This document shows positions 1 through 11,289 of a stretch of 64,000 bases of DNA, one piece after another (positions within the stretch are counted from its first letter, which is position 1; each line of letters starts with the position of its first letter). The notes beneath the pieces were generated by a model. The model was not told the DNA's origin. It made no database searches and was given only the letters and a program-made list of their open reading frames with translations. The stretch is from Sphagnum compactum (Eukaryota; Bryophyta; Sphagnopsida; Sphagnales), in contig OZ234501.1 of NCBI GenBank assembly GCA_965153455.1, forward strand, positions 2,728,001 to 2,792,000. Direction: 5' to 3'. The translations under genes were made by a program, and so were the position numbers.

Positions 1-137
1 TGCTGCCACTTACAGGATTTCTGTGTCATGTTGCTTTGTAGCAGTCCTGAATGTCTTTAGCCACCACAGAGTTTTGTATAATTCAATTGTTCATGCATTC
101 CCTGTTCTTGCATTTGTGATTGTGAAATGTTCTGCAG

Positions 138-2645
138 CAATTAAGTCAGAGGTTCCTTTGATGTATCAGGCACTTCAGATTCCTGCTGAGCTTACTCAAA
201 CTTACAAAGATGCGGATGCTGGTGCAAAGGTGACAAAGTTCTTAGCATGTGCCCAACCACTCATCAGCATTGCAATCACGATCACAAAAAATCAGGAATG
301 GACACCTCAAGAAGCATGGGAAAGAGGGGATCTTGTTGAGAACCTAACTCTGAGCCTTGCCCCTTTTGCTTCCAATATCATCCCTAGAGATGCAACCTCA
401 TTGGCAGCTGAAGGTCTCAGCAATCTTGCGATCAGTGCTATCAATCATTTGTCTGATGCTCTGCAAACTAAAATCAATGCAAGGGCAAGTGGAGGAGAGA
501 AGAAAATGCTGATTGGGTTGCAAGCGTTAGCTCTGAAGCTTCTACCTACAGCTTTGCCAAGGCTGAAGCAGGTCTTGAAGACTGGATCGAGGTCTGCAAC
601 AGAGGATAACCTTGCTCGGGCCACAGGGGAAACTGATAACCTTGCCTGTGCGATTGTAGCAGCACATCAGATGGTTTATTGCCTCAAACAGGTTTGAACA
701 TGGCTATGACAATTCAGATACTTGGATATGTTTTCCATAGGGTTCCTACAAGTTCTGTGATTCCGCAAACACAGGAACTCTCAAATCACCAGTTATCAAT
801 AGTAAAGTGCTACTGAATGCAGGTGCAATATCCAAACTTGGGTTCACATTCTGCGTTGGTGATACCAACCGTCTTAATTGCATTGGATCACTACTCTCCT
901 TTGGTTAAGGTACTGGGTGTCTTTGTACATATTCTTTGAATGTTGTTTTCACATCTAGCTAGTGAATTTACACATCAAGTATGACTCTCATTAACATCAT
1001 TTGTGCATGCCTTTGGTTTTTCTTTGTCCTGAGTGGAAATCTCCTTTTTCGTTTGCATTTCCAATAGAAGGCAAAGGTTATTCAAGGAGAGTAGCCTTGA
1101 ATTGGTGCAGTGATTAGCATGCAGTGGTTTTAAACTGCAGTTGGACTGTTTTATGCAGAGGCAAGCAATGATGGCTTTTATTCACCTGGCTGACAATCTG
1201 AGCCCAACAGAACTACGGTGGTACAAGGATGCAATCCTAGATGCAGTGACTCGAAGTGTCATTGGCTGTGAGGAACTCTGGCCTGTTGTAGTCCAAATGT
1301 CAGTGGCTCTTGTGACACGGATAGAGGGAAAAAACTCCCATAGCCAATGGTATGAACTGAATCCATCCCTGTTTGTAGAGGCAACCAGAGGGACAATCGA
1401 TACTTCCTGCAAAATTGTCTCTATTCATAAAAGTGGGTAAGGTTTCTCTTGATATCTGTGGTTTATTTATGCATTGAAGGTATCCAGTGGTGATGAAGGA
1501 AATGCTGGATGAGTTGGAGAGGCATAGAGATGATGAGGCCAGGCGAACTGTGTGGATGCAACTCATTACACCACAATTGGAGGCCATGGGGATAGTTTTG
1601 GTGGCACACTTCAAAGTCCTTCTTCCATTATTGTTCCATTGGTTACATGCTAATGATGACACAACTTGCCTACTGGTCAATTCTCTCTCTGTCATCCCCT
1701 TTGACTGTAGGGTCCTTCATGAGCATAATGAGAAAAGTCCATCTTTTGAAGGCTATGGGTCAGTAGTGGGTTTCTAGAATTGAATAGAAAGCAAACACAG
1801 AAGTAGATGATGACAAAGTTGGGTTAGTGATCAAAAGGGTTTCTACAAAACTCAAGGAGTTGATGTGATGAAACCTTTGGAGGAGTTGCAAAGTTGCAGA
1901 GTTAGATTGGTTCCAAAACAGCAGGCCAAAAGCCTCATGATGGGTGACAAAAGCTTAGCTGGTGTATGCAATCAGGCTGCATTTGATGTTTTTGGGTCAT
2001 AGCCTGTGTTGACATCCTCTGGTGGATACTGATATATATATTAGGGGAAATGGAGGGTGGCAGGTTCTTGCAAAACTTCACACAATTGTGATCCACACAT
2101 GGCCAAGAATTCCATTTCATGCCAAAAGGTGCTCCATTGCTTGGTTATGGTCTAGCAGTAACCACAATCCTGTGTTATATTAAGCTGTATATCTTGTGGT
2201 GGAGAGAAGGCAGGCTCTGAAATGATGTCCAAAAAGCTTGAGTGCTAAGATAGCCACGTTTTACAGGATATATGAGGAGCTTCTCCATGTACGTAATGAG
2301 GCAGAAAGTCGTAAATCAGGTCCCCAGATTCGTGTGGCTGTTGATGAAGTGCACCATCTCCTCCAGCTGTAAGTATTATATCCATGCAAATTGTACAGTG
2401 TGATAGCACTGATCTGTTGTTTGAAGCTCAAAGTCTTGTCCAAGTTAGATGCCAGTACAAGCTCCAAGGGAGAAGAAATGATAATATTCCTCAGTCATGA
2501 ATTACTTCAAGCTGTTCTCAACTTTGGTCATGATTGTAGTGATACTCTCAGCAGGAGTAGACAGCCTAAAGAATTTTTCTGGGAACTGAGAAGATTAATT
2601 GTTTTGTGCAGATTGGCACCTTCAGAGAAAAGTGTCTGCTCCTGA
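138..2645 (+). CDS. TTI2: TELO2-interacting protein 2 (TTI2)-like protein, 3' part
   Basis: TTI2 is the third member of the TEL2-TTI1-TTI2 complex, an Hsp90 co-chaperone that stabilises PIKK kinases (TOR, ATM, ATR). The gene runs off the left edge. Exons I can join in frame: 138-691, 823-909, 1159-1349, 1480-about 1675 and 2267-2368, possibly ending in 2612-2645 (TGA). The product is all-helical and HEAT-like. Family-like stretches are the LDHYSPLVK segment, the LSPTELRWYKDAILDAV helix, the VTRIEGKNSHSQW segment and the QLEAMGIVLVAHFKVLLPLL helix near the C-terminus. The T-rich sequence before 138 looks like intron although it is open. The conserved segment expected between 1675 and 2267 was not found; the frame stays open past 1675 to about 1777 but the sequence drifts, so an exon may be missed or lost. 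Strong splice sites are GTAAGT at 2369 and a pyrimidine-rich acceptor before 2612. The family call is from remembered plant TTI2 proteins; the 3' end is uncertain. Confidence 0.7.
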
Positions 2646-2829
2646 AAACGAAGTCTACAAATGTCAAATTCCTCAGTGCCTTCACAAATTTTGCAGGTGT
2701 AAACTTGATTGCTTAGCAGTAACTAGGTCTTTTGTTTGTTCTCTAGTTTACTGTGGTTTCTGTTGTTTCTGGGTTTGATTATTGGTATCATATGAGCATG
2801 TATGTTTGACACTTTTCTTTCTGACACAG

Positions 2830-2995
2830 TTGAGCTGGTGATTGATGACTTGTTGAAACGAGGTTCTGGAATGCTGATTTTTCCAGCAAATTCCAGCAAG
2901 GATGGATGATCTCCTAGCTCATGGGATGCTCTGACAATGACCTTTGATGTCTGGATCACTTTCTTGGGAGCTCAGTGGCTCACTCAACACCTGGG
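2830..2995 (+). pseudogene. Exon-like remnant with one in-frame stop
   Basis: After a good acceptor (pyrimidines then ACACAG ending at 2829) a coding-looking stretch reads VELVIDDLLKRGSGMLIF, then a TGA at 2907-2909, then WDALTMTFDVWITFLGAQWL in the same frame. Composition and helical pattern look like real protein, but I do not recognise the family. It could be a lost 3' exon of the upstream gene or debris of another gene. Confidence 0.3.
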
Positions 2996-2999
2996 AAAT

Positions 3000-5600
3000 G
3001 TCTTGTGAGTCCACTGTTGAATGTATGCAACTCCAGGATAATAAGCCTTGTGTGTCCAGTCCTAAAAAGGTAAGCCGACAATTGTGACAATTTCCCATGA
3101 TAGCTTTAGGTATTTCATGTCAATTGCTGATAATGCTATGTTTGTGACCAGCTTCTGGGTATCCCTGTACAGCAGTTGCAAAACTGCCACCAATGAGATC
3201 TCTGGTGAGACATGTCAAAGTTTCAGGAAGCATGAACTTGTCCAATGCACTCAAAGATTTGTGTTTTGATGCAGCTTCTGAAACTTGTCTTTGAGTCTAC
3301 TCGAACTATTATTCCAAACCTAAATTTGGTCCCTTCTGTTTGTGGCAAGGCAGCCCTACTTCATGACTTGTTCTTTTCTCTTTTCATTTGGTTTCAGAGT
3401 CTGGTGTATCCACCTCACTATCTTTTTTGCTTGTCCTTGGTCATTTCAGGGAGGTGTAACAAGTGGGGAGGCTTGGAAGAGAAATTTGATGGAAAAGACC
3501 TGCAGGAAAAAAAATCCTAGCCAAAGAGTTGTTGATGGATGATAATAAGGGTTATTATCCATCAAGCGGATTGGAACTACTTGGACTGGTTTATCGGTTT
3601 GATTCAATTCATCTCATTCAAAAGATAGCTTGGATGGGGAGCACAGGTTGATCGATGGGACAGGGGGTTTGATGGAGGGATGATTGGTGGTGCCACTAAT
3701 TTTTCCCACCTTTTAAATGAAGAATATATAGGTCACTATTACTCCAACTTCGAGAACCATCTGTAGCATGCTACTAGATTGATGCCCCACACTATGGAAA
3801 CTAACAAAGTCACACACATAAAAACATGCGCAGAAATTTTATGAGATTCATTGAGGATAAATCACCAAACATGATAAAGTTGAAGCTTGATTCACATTGA
3901 ACTTGATTCCAACAACAAAGAACTGCAGAAAGCCGATGTTTTGTAATTCATTGTTGACATATCAAAAGAACATGGCCACTGGGTGGTTGTGTCATTAGCT
4001 ATCAACAAAATGTTGTTAACGCCAACCATATTTTGTGAAATATCTTTTGTTTGAATAACCTTTGAAAGGGCTTGATCTAATGTATATCCATAACTGATTG
4101 TAATGAGCACCTTGTTAATGTGGAAGCATGCCATCGGAGGAGTTCTCTTGTGTTGTCACATATCTTGGTGCCTTCTGACAATTGCATACCTTGTTAATGC
4201 TGTTGGTTGGTTTAACCTCATAACTCACATTCTTCTATGTCCCATAACCCTTGAGCTCAACACTACTGTACCATTAACAATGGTTTGCAATGGTAACTGA
4301 CTAGAGTGTGCTCATTATTGTGAATGTTAATGTTGATCGACCCTTAAAAAGTTGTCTCCATATTAAATAGAGTCAATGGTTAGTGGTGGTTATTCTATTC
4401 ATGGCTATTGGTGGTTATTATATTAATGATTATTGGTGACTATTTTATTAATGGTTATTAGTGATTATTCTATTGTAAGCCATTGATGGTTATTTTATTG
4501 GTGGTTATTGATGACTATTTTATTAATGGTTATTAATGATTATTGTATGTTTTCTGGATTTATCTAGAGTCAATGGTTTCAAGCCATTCATGGCATGATA
4601 ATGTTATCTTTTGCACCTTAGAAATGAATCTTTCAAGCTTAATTACGTCACTCCTTTCCCCTACTAACCTACATGGATATGAAAAGGCACATTGATTATA
4701 CCATTACTTTACCTTTGCCACCATATTTTCAATACCCTTCCAAAACCTCCACCTTCTTTATCAGTATCTTTACTTCTTTCTCACATAACCTTTTGAAAAT
4801 TCCTGTTTTAAAGTGAAGATGCATGATCATAAAATAAAAAATTTAAAGATTTAAAAAAGAAAAAAAAAACTTCTCTCATAAAAAGTTGATCATAAATAAA
4901 GTTCAAAATGTTCATAAATTTTAAAAAATTGGAATCACGATTAATTCATTTTTTTTGAATGATCATAAAAGCTCAAAACACCCTTTGGAAAACTCCCTTT
5001 TCAAAGTGAAAGTAAATGATCATAAAATTAAAAATCAAAGATTAATTTAACTTTACCTTTTTGAATGATTTTGGATGTTTTTTTGAAAAATGATTGAAGA
5101 ATCAATTTACATTTCTTATTTATTTTTGCACATTAAAAAATCAAAATGTCTTCATCTTTATACAACTATTTCTCATGTGAAATGATTTTAAATATTACAC
5201 CATAAAACCTTGGATTAATAATCTCAAGGTTTTTTTTTTTTTCAGTACAAGTTTTCTAGCATTTTATGATCTTGAATATCCAAGTGAAATCTTGTCATGC
5301 AATAAGTGGTTTTGGATGAAAAATTAATGAAAAAACACCATTGTGAAGTTCAAACGAGTGCATGAACAAAAATTGTGAAAAGTTGGGAATTTCTTGTAAA
5401 ACATTTTTAAAAAAATACTTTTTCCTTATGTTGTTGAATGGTCACTAAAATTTCACATTTATAAATTTGTCAAAAAAGTTTAAGTTATAAATGTCAAAAC
5501 TCATTTCAATATGACAGATGATAAAACAAAAAAAATTGTCTTTAAGATATTCTAAAAATAAATGCCATCATCTTTCCATTAGTTTGAACCAACGTTATGA
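3000..5600. other. AT-rich spacer without recognisable genes
   Basis: Only short open frames without family resemblance are present. Sequence becomes strongly AT-rich with A and T runs after about 4800. The 4376-4550 part is a degenerate tandem repeat, listed separately. Confidence 0.6.
4376..4550. repeat. Degenerate short tandem repeat (GGTTATT-type)
   Basis: About eight imperfect copies of a 20-25 base unit built on TTATTnnTGGTTATT, with alternating GGTTATT, GATTATT and GACTATT variants. There is no coding potential. Confidence 0.7.
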
Positions 5601-5639
5601 ATATGAAACCCATCCATCCATATTTTAGAGTTATCCATA

Positions 5640-5855
5640 CATACAGTCACCGTGTCTTTGGGCGAGCTTTCACCCTCTACCTATCCCCTCTTTTCAGTGG
5701 TATCCACAAAGTAATGAAATTTTTACTGAATCTCAGTATGAAATGTTTCAGCATTTAATGCACAAGGTTCCCTTGTGATAGCAGCAGTAGTAGGAGAAGT
5801 GAAAATATATGTGTAGCGGCAGAGGAGGCGCTGAGGAAAAAGGAAAGACAGCATG
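5640..5855. repeat. Dispersed repeat copy A (paralogue of 17283-17470)
   Basis: This stretch matches 17283-17470 at roughly three quarters identity by eye. Shared blocks include TCTTTGGG, CCCCTCTTTT, CAGTGGTAT or TAGTGGTAT, CATTTAATGCACAAGGTT and GGAGGCGCT. It contains what appears to be the unfilled form of the site into which the hAT element at 11267-17274 inserted in copy B. Confidence 0.6.
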
Positions 5856-6004
5856 GAACTCACAGTTTCCCACCAAAATTGGTGGAAAAACACGACCAGT
5901 TTCGACATAATAGGGCATCAAAAGTGTAACTAAGAATGAAAACTTTACAAAACGAAATTAATGCCTTCACTCAGACTCATACTCTTCCTAAAATCAAATC
6001 GAGC

Positions 6005-6330
6005 AATGAAAGATGAGGTTCATCCACAACTGAGGTTACAAAGGGCTTTCTTGAAGGGACGATGAGGTTCATCCACAACTGAGGTCACAAAGGGCCTTCC
6101 AATGGACGATGAGGTTCATCCACAACTGAGGTCACAAAGGGCCTTCCAATGGACGATGAGGTTCATCCACAACTGAGTCGTGATGGGGTTCCAATGGATG
6201 ATGAAATTCGTCATCGAGGTTCATCCATTACTGAATCGTACTGGGGTTCCAATGGATGTGAAGGTTCATCGTGGGTTCATCCATTACTGAGGCGTGATGG
6301 GATGTCAATGGATGATGAGTTGGTGGCAGT
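6005..6330. repeat. 47-bp tandem repeat array, with diverged flanking copies
   Basis: Units at 6061-6107 and 6108-6154 are identical over 47 bases and begin GATGAGGTTCATCCACAACT. A diverged copy precedes them (from about 6013). Shorter variants with GATGGGGTTCCAATGGATGA follow to about 6330. It lies less than 1 kb upstream of the LysM gene and is open for 122 codons, but the repeat origin makes a gene unlikely. Confidence 0.8.
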
Positions 6331-6499
6331 TGGTTCACCCCGGGCTTCCTATTTGGATGATATATATATTTGCGCAGAAGGTGCGTTACATGGTCTGTCT
6401 ACTGTCACCAGCGCAATGATTGCATTGACCAACGCTACAAACGCGTGCAAAAAACACGCACACAGCAACAGAAAAAACACTGAAAACAAGCAAAAACCT

Positions 6500-7142
6500 C
6501 AGAGCGCCAAACCCTAAAAGTTGCCCAACCCTAGCTAGCGCGCTGCAATCAAGCCAGCAAGCAAGCAAGCAAGCAAGCGGACGACCTCGTCAGCATCACA
6601 ATTTGTGTACTGAAAATTGCTCTGGCGTCGCACTACTTACCCGAATCAGAGAAAGCAAACGAAGCGAACTGCGGGAGAAGGGAGAGTAATAAGGAAGGGA
6701 GTGTGGGAAGGGGCCCCAGGGGAGAAGAGATATAGAGAGACATTGAAACGAACGATAGGGACACTCGGCAGAAAGAGAGAGAGAGTGAAAAAGGAAAGAA
6801 TGTAGCAAGGATAATTGGAAGAGAGTTTGAGGAAAATATTTTTGATTATGTGTTGCGTTTCTGTTTTAGATCGGGGTATGTGAAGACTGGGGTTTGTGAG
6901 GGATTGGATTGCAGTTCTTGTGTTGTTTTCCTCCCCTTGAAAACGGGCCATGGTGTATGTGTTTGCTTCGTAGATGTGTGAAAGAGGATTGAATAGAGAT
7001 GAGAGATTTGATATCCAGCGGCATTTGTTTTGTTATTAATGTTTGGATCTTGCATGGGGCAAGTTTCCTGTGGAAATTGCGCTTCTTCTGACAGTCTTTG
7101 TGAATCTTGTTGGCGTGGGAACCGTTTGGCGACGGCGACGAC
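6500..7142 (+). promoter_or_regulatory. Promoter and 5' leader region of the LysM gene
   Basis: A telo-box AAACCCTAA lies at 6509-6517, an element common in promoters of plant growth-related genes, with a second ACCCTA motif nearby. An (AGCA)n-type microsatellite follows at about 6556-6578. Purine-rich GA tracts extend through 6660-6800. No TATA box could be assigned with confidence. Confidence 0.4.
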
Positions 7143-9029
7143 ATGGCTGCTAGATCGTCGACTTCAAATAGTGATGCGAGCACTTCCGGCAGCAGCGGCA
7201 GCAGCCGCAGCCCATGCTACATCGAACATAAGGTCTCCAAGCTCGACACGCTCGCAGGAGTCGCTATCAAGTATGGCGTCGAGGTACGTATGCATTGGTA
7301 TTCTTCTTGCGTGCTCTTTTTATTTGGCTGAAATGTGTATTATTTTGTCTCTGAATGCTGCTTGCATTGACACGTCTCTCTCCCTGGTGCTGTAATGCGA
7401 TATCACATAGAGACCCCTTGATCTTGATCTTCAAAGACAGGAAGTGCATGACAGGGCAGAGAGATCTTCTTCTTCTTGCATAAGACAGTTATGAACAATC
7501 CTCCTGCTGCTGGAATCCTCCAATTCCGCCCTGGTTGTTCGTCTCTGGAGCTCTGTAACTGATGCCATTGTTTGCAAACATGAGGGAGGGATGGGGGGGG
7601 GAGGATGATGTCCTCAGGAAATGAAATTTGTGCATTCAATGGTGAATTGTGCAGAGCTGTATTTGATAATGGAGTACCTACCTACCCATTCAGGACCTTC
7701 AGTGTGTTGTGGTGGTGGCCATGTGGGGCAGGTTGCAGATATCAAGCGCCTGAACTCACTTACGACTGATTTGCAGATGTTTGCACTCAAAACACTACGG
7801 ATACCACTTCCAGGCAGGCATTTACCTTCAGCTACTCACACAAGCTCGACATCTAGTCTAACACGGTAAGTATGTATCTGTACACACATACATGTCCTCC
7901 TTATGTAGCCTTCATGGCAAAGCGGGTACTTCAATTTGCCTAGTTGAATGTGTTGAGGTCATTGTATGTCTTTGTGCAGCTTTGTGTCATTTTGGAAAGC
8001 CGAAAATTCTACAGAAACAAAGGCACTAGCCAAATGCAGATATAAAACATGTACTTCTGATCGCTTGCCCACACACAATATTATTGTAAATGACCATTTG
8101 AGATTTTAAGACTTAGATTTTCCATGGTGTGGTGCAGGCACACAAGTTCATCTGTCGATCGTGGATTGCAGTACTTAGCCAGTGGTCATTGTCAATCGAC
8201 CTTAAACAATGGCATCAGTTACAGAGCTCCAGAGAAGCAAGCTCTTACATCTGCCATGGGCCTGTTGAGAGGGTATTATGGGTTAGGATCCATGGCTGGA
8301 GCTGGTGGTGGTGAAGGCACAGAGATGGATGTGTACGAAGCTGATGCTGAGATCCAGTTGGAAGATCAGCCATATTCACCTCTTGTAAAACCAGCAGTGA
8401 GTGCACATAGCCGGCGTCATTCCACTGGAGATCGTGGAGAATTTTCGGCTTTTGGATATCCTGAATCTTGTGATGATGAACTTGACGGTCTTCCTTCCTC
8501 AGAGATTTGCAAGAAATTTGCCACTGGTTCCAGCTTGCTGATGACTCAGAGTGAAGATCCTCTGCCTATTGGAGGAATCAAAGCTGTGAGTGAGGCAGAA
8601 ACACAGACAAATAGTAGGTCTGTCCGGCGGCGTTCAAAAGCTGAGATGGGCAGTGATGAGGTAATTGATGTTCGAGAAAGGGTCACCTTACTCATGAAGG
8701 GGTCTACCCCAAGACCAAAAGAAGCGACAGCAACCTTACCTCTGCCACGCCTGGGCCTTCTATTATCTTCAAATGGATCATACAGTGGCACTGATGGAGT
8801 GGGGGCATTGTCAGGAATGAAGAGCTTGGGAGCTGCATTACGGGGAGGCAAGGGAGCTGTGGACAGCCTAATATCTAAGGTACGGCGGTCTGCAGGTGGG
8901 ACAAGTGTACAAGAGGCAGGAAATGTCACTGCTTCTCCTTCTCTACTCTCACCTGCCCTTCCTGCTCCATCCAGTGTATTAGAAGGTCTTACCTCCACAG
9001 TACGTCGTGCAAAGGCTGCTTTGGACTAA
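7143..9029 (+). CDS. LysM domain-containing protein (LYSMD-like, intracellular)
   Basis: Three exons, 7143-7283, 7732-7865 and 8138-9029, give 388 residues with all phases closing (GT-AG introns). A single LysM domain covers about residues 27-70: CYIEHKVSKLDTLAGVAIKY, then ADIKRLN, then LQMFALKTLRIPLPGR, which is nearly identical to the plant LysM family typified by At5g08200 and At5g23130. Intron 1 splits the domain exactly where expected, after GVE. There is no signal peptide or membrane segment; the start lies in a Ser/Gly-rich leader, so the protein is probably not a surface chitin receptor. The long tail is Ser/Pro-rich and disordered, with a basic RSVRRRSKAEMGS motif and a C-terminal SLISKVRRSA and TSTVRRAKAALD pair. 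The molecular role of this family is unknown. Confidence 0.88.
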
Positions 9030-10750
9030 AGCTTCTAAGCAGTTTCTTCCAGTCAACAAAAGGGCAACTGTCTTGTTGCAGCCTTCTCTGCGAGGTTAAG
9101 TCTCCTGTCACACTCTTGCACAGGGTGTCTATCTTATTAAGCATTTAAGGGTTTGGTGTAGGAAATTTCTTCCTGGGTCTTAGCAGACAACTTAATTGTA
9201 ATAATGCAAAAAGAGCAATCCAGCTTGCACTCCAAAAACCTTGGAATATTCAATTTGTTAGACCATGCTTGGGAACAGTACCCATTAATGGATATGTAAT
9301 CCCAATTGGGTGTGGTTCAATTTTTGTAATTGTAGGTATTGTAATTTTATTGTCATACAGTTTTCGTACAGATGTTGACACAACGAGATTGTGTTGTGGT
9401 GGAGGGATGCCATGATTGTTGACAATTTGGATGCCTCTTGGTTTATTATCATTTTTTTTAAGTGGAGAATAATCTTGACATTAGTTTGGTGTCACCTCTG
9501 TGGATTGAAGCAAAGTTCAAATCTGAGGAAGAACACTCTTGATGAAATATTGAGTTCCATTATTTGTGATCTTCAGCATATCATTCATTGTTTCCACAAA
9601 TTTTTGTAGCATTCTTGCAAGTTGATATTTTCTTTGGTGAAATCACTTCCAATTAGGAGGATGGATGGAGTAATCTTTAAGCGCATGAAGAACTTTAATC
9701 TGGCATTATATTAACTTTTTATCCTTGTACCTATTTAGGGTGGACAGCTCCGGTGTATGAGAAGGGGTTTCAGACCTAATCATGTTTAGGGTGGAGTGCT
9801 TTGGGAGTATGAAAATGGGTTCGGGAAAGTGTGTTGGGACTTTTGTGTGGGGAAATCTCCAGCACTGGATGTTCTACAAAACCAAAAAAGGTTTGTTATC
9901 AGAATCACACCAGAAGTTCTATCAAACTGAACAAAAATTGAATTCAAATGTTCTTATCAAAATTACGAATTAGACAACACTAGTTTGGACTATTGTTGTG
10001 GTGATTATATACTTTATTAGGTTATAATCACTTGTTATATGTTCGATTATAACCAAATACATAACCTTTGTAAGCAAAATTGAATAATTATAATTTATGA
10101 TTATCTGATGGTTTGAAAAATTGTGATGACTGACAATTTAACATAACCATCTTAGAGTTAAAAATATTATAACCATAATTAGAACATGTTTAAAAAATTA
10201 ATTATGATTAGTGTAGTACATTGGCGGCTTTGGCAAAAATTAAATTCTTTTTTAATTTGTCAAGTTTTTTTTTATTTTTAAATTTATTTTTTAACTTGCT
10301 GAAATTTCGAAAACATTGCTTAAAGATGTAAAAGTTTGATTTTTGATTGTCTTGAAAAGAGGATATTAAATAGAGGTCCAACGAACCAGTAAATCAATTC
10401 ATGTTGTTTGAAACAAAGGTACCTTACAATAAATTTATTCTTTACTATTGAAAATTTCAAAACTAAAAAACCCATATGCGGGAAAATAAAAAAAAAGACT
10501 TATACATAAACATGTTCAAATTAATCGTGAAATATGTCTGATTTGTTGAATTTTGATAAAAAAATTAATAAAAAACCATAGGTGAATTCAATTTTTTATT
10601 AAAAATATATAATCTTAACCATAGGTTAACTCAACGACATAACACTGGATTGACCTTTGAACATACCAATGGAGAGCCATTAACATGAGATGGTCAGTGT
10701 ACAGCTTTGAGAACAAAGAGAGAGTTTTCTTTTTTTTCTATTTGAATACC
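9030..10750. other. 3' flank and AT-rich spacer
   Basis: The first few hundred bases are presumably the 3' untranslated region of the LysM gene. From about 9650 the sequence is AT-rich with poly-A and poly-T runs (10200-10620). No coding sequence was recognised. Confidence 0.5.
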
Positions 10751-10899
10751 TGAGTTTCTCTTCCTTTTGGAATCCAAGTTTTGTTCATTTCAGAAACTAA
10801 ATGTGCACCATTTTCTTTGAATCATGTTGGGTGATTCATCAGCTCTCTAATCTCCCCCCCAACCTCAGAATTGAAGAAATTATTCCTGGAATAGATCAC

Positions 10900-11019
10900 A
10901 TGTGCGGTGCCTATTTTGCTGTAAAAGCAACCAACGCCGAGCGAGCGAGCAAGCAAGCTAGCGACTCCGGTGGAGACGATATTGCTATCTGTTTTGGGAA
11001 GCATGTACCTACCGTAGAG
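10900..11019 (+). CDS. Orphan candidate first exon, 40 codons, unknown protein
   Basis: An ATG at 10900 opens 40 codons of higher GC than the surroundings (MCGAYFAVKATNAERASKQA onward, ending HVPTVE) and stops at a plausible splice donor GAG|GTCAAG. A CT-rich leader precedes it. No downstream exon could be found: a 28-bp tandem repeat and then the hAT element follow. It may be the 5' end of a gene broken by the insertions, or chance. I do not recognise the protein. Confidence 0.25.
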
Positions 11020-11037
11020 GTCAAGTTGTCATTTTGT

Positions 11038-11115
11038 ATACTTTGAATGAGGGAGGTCATTTAGTATACTTTGAATGAGGGAGGTCATTTAGTAATACTT
11101 GAATGAGGGAGGGAG
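11038..11115. repeat. 28-bp tandem repeat
   Basis: Two perfect units (11038-11065 and 11066-11093), starting ATACTTTGAATGAGGGAGGT, are followed by a partial diverged third unit ending in GAGGGAGGGAGG. Confidence 0.85.
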
Positions 11116-11266
11116 GGTTTGGTGGTCAAACTCAAACTGGGAGTCTGTGCTTCTGACAAGTGTGCAGTGTGCTTAGTTAATCAGCTGCTTCATGTTCTTT
11201 TTTCATGTCTTTCTTCTTCTTCTTCTTGTGATTTTAGAGAAATCTGCAAATTCACCCGGTATGCAC

Positions 11267-11285
11267 CAGTGTTGGCCGGTTATTG
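11267..11285 (+). repeat. hAT left terminal inverted repeat
   Basis: Starts CAGTG, the usual hAT terminus, and is adjacent to the target duplication GTATGCAC at 11259-11266. Confidence 0.92.
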
Positions 11286-11289
11286 ATTT

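Noticed and set aside
6149-6517. 122-codon open frame over the 47-bp repeats
   Set aside because: It is open only because of the repeats; no homology or splice context.
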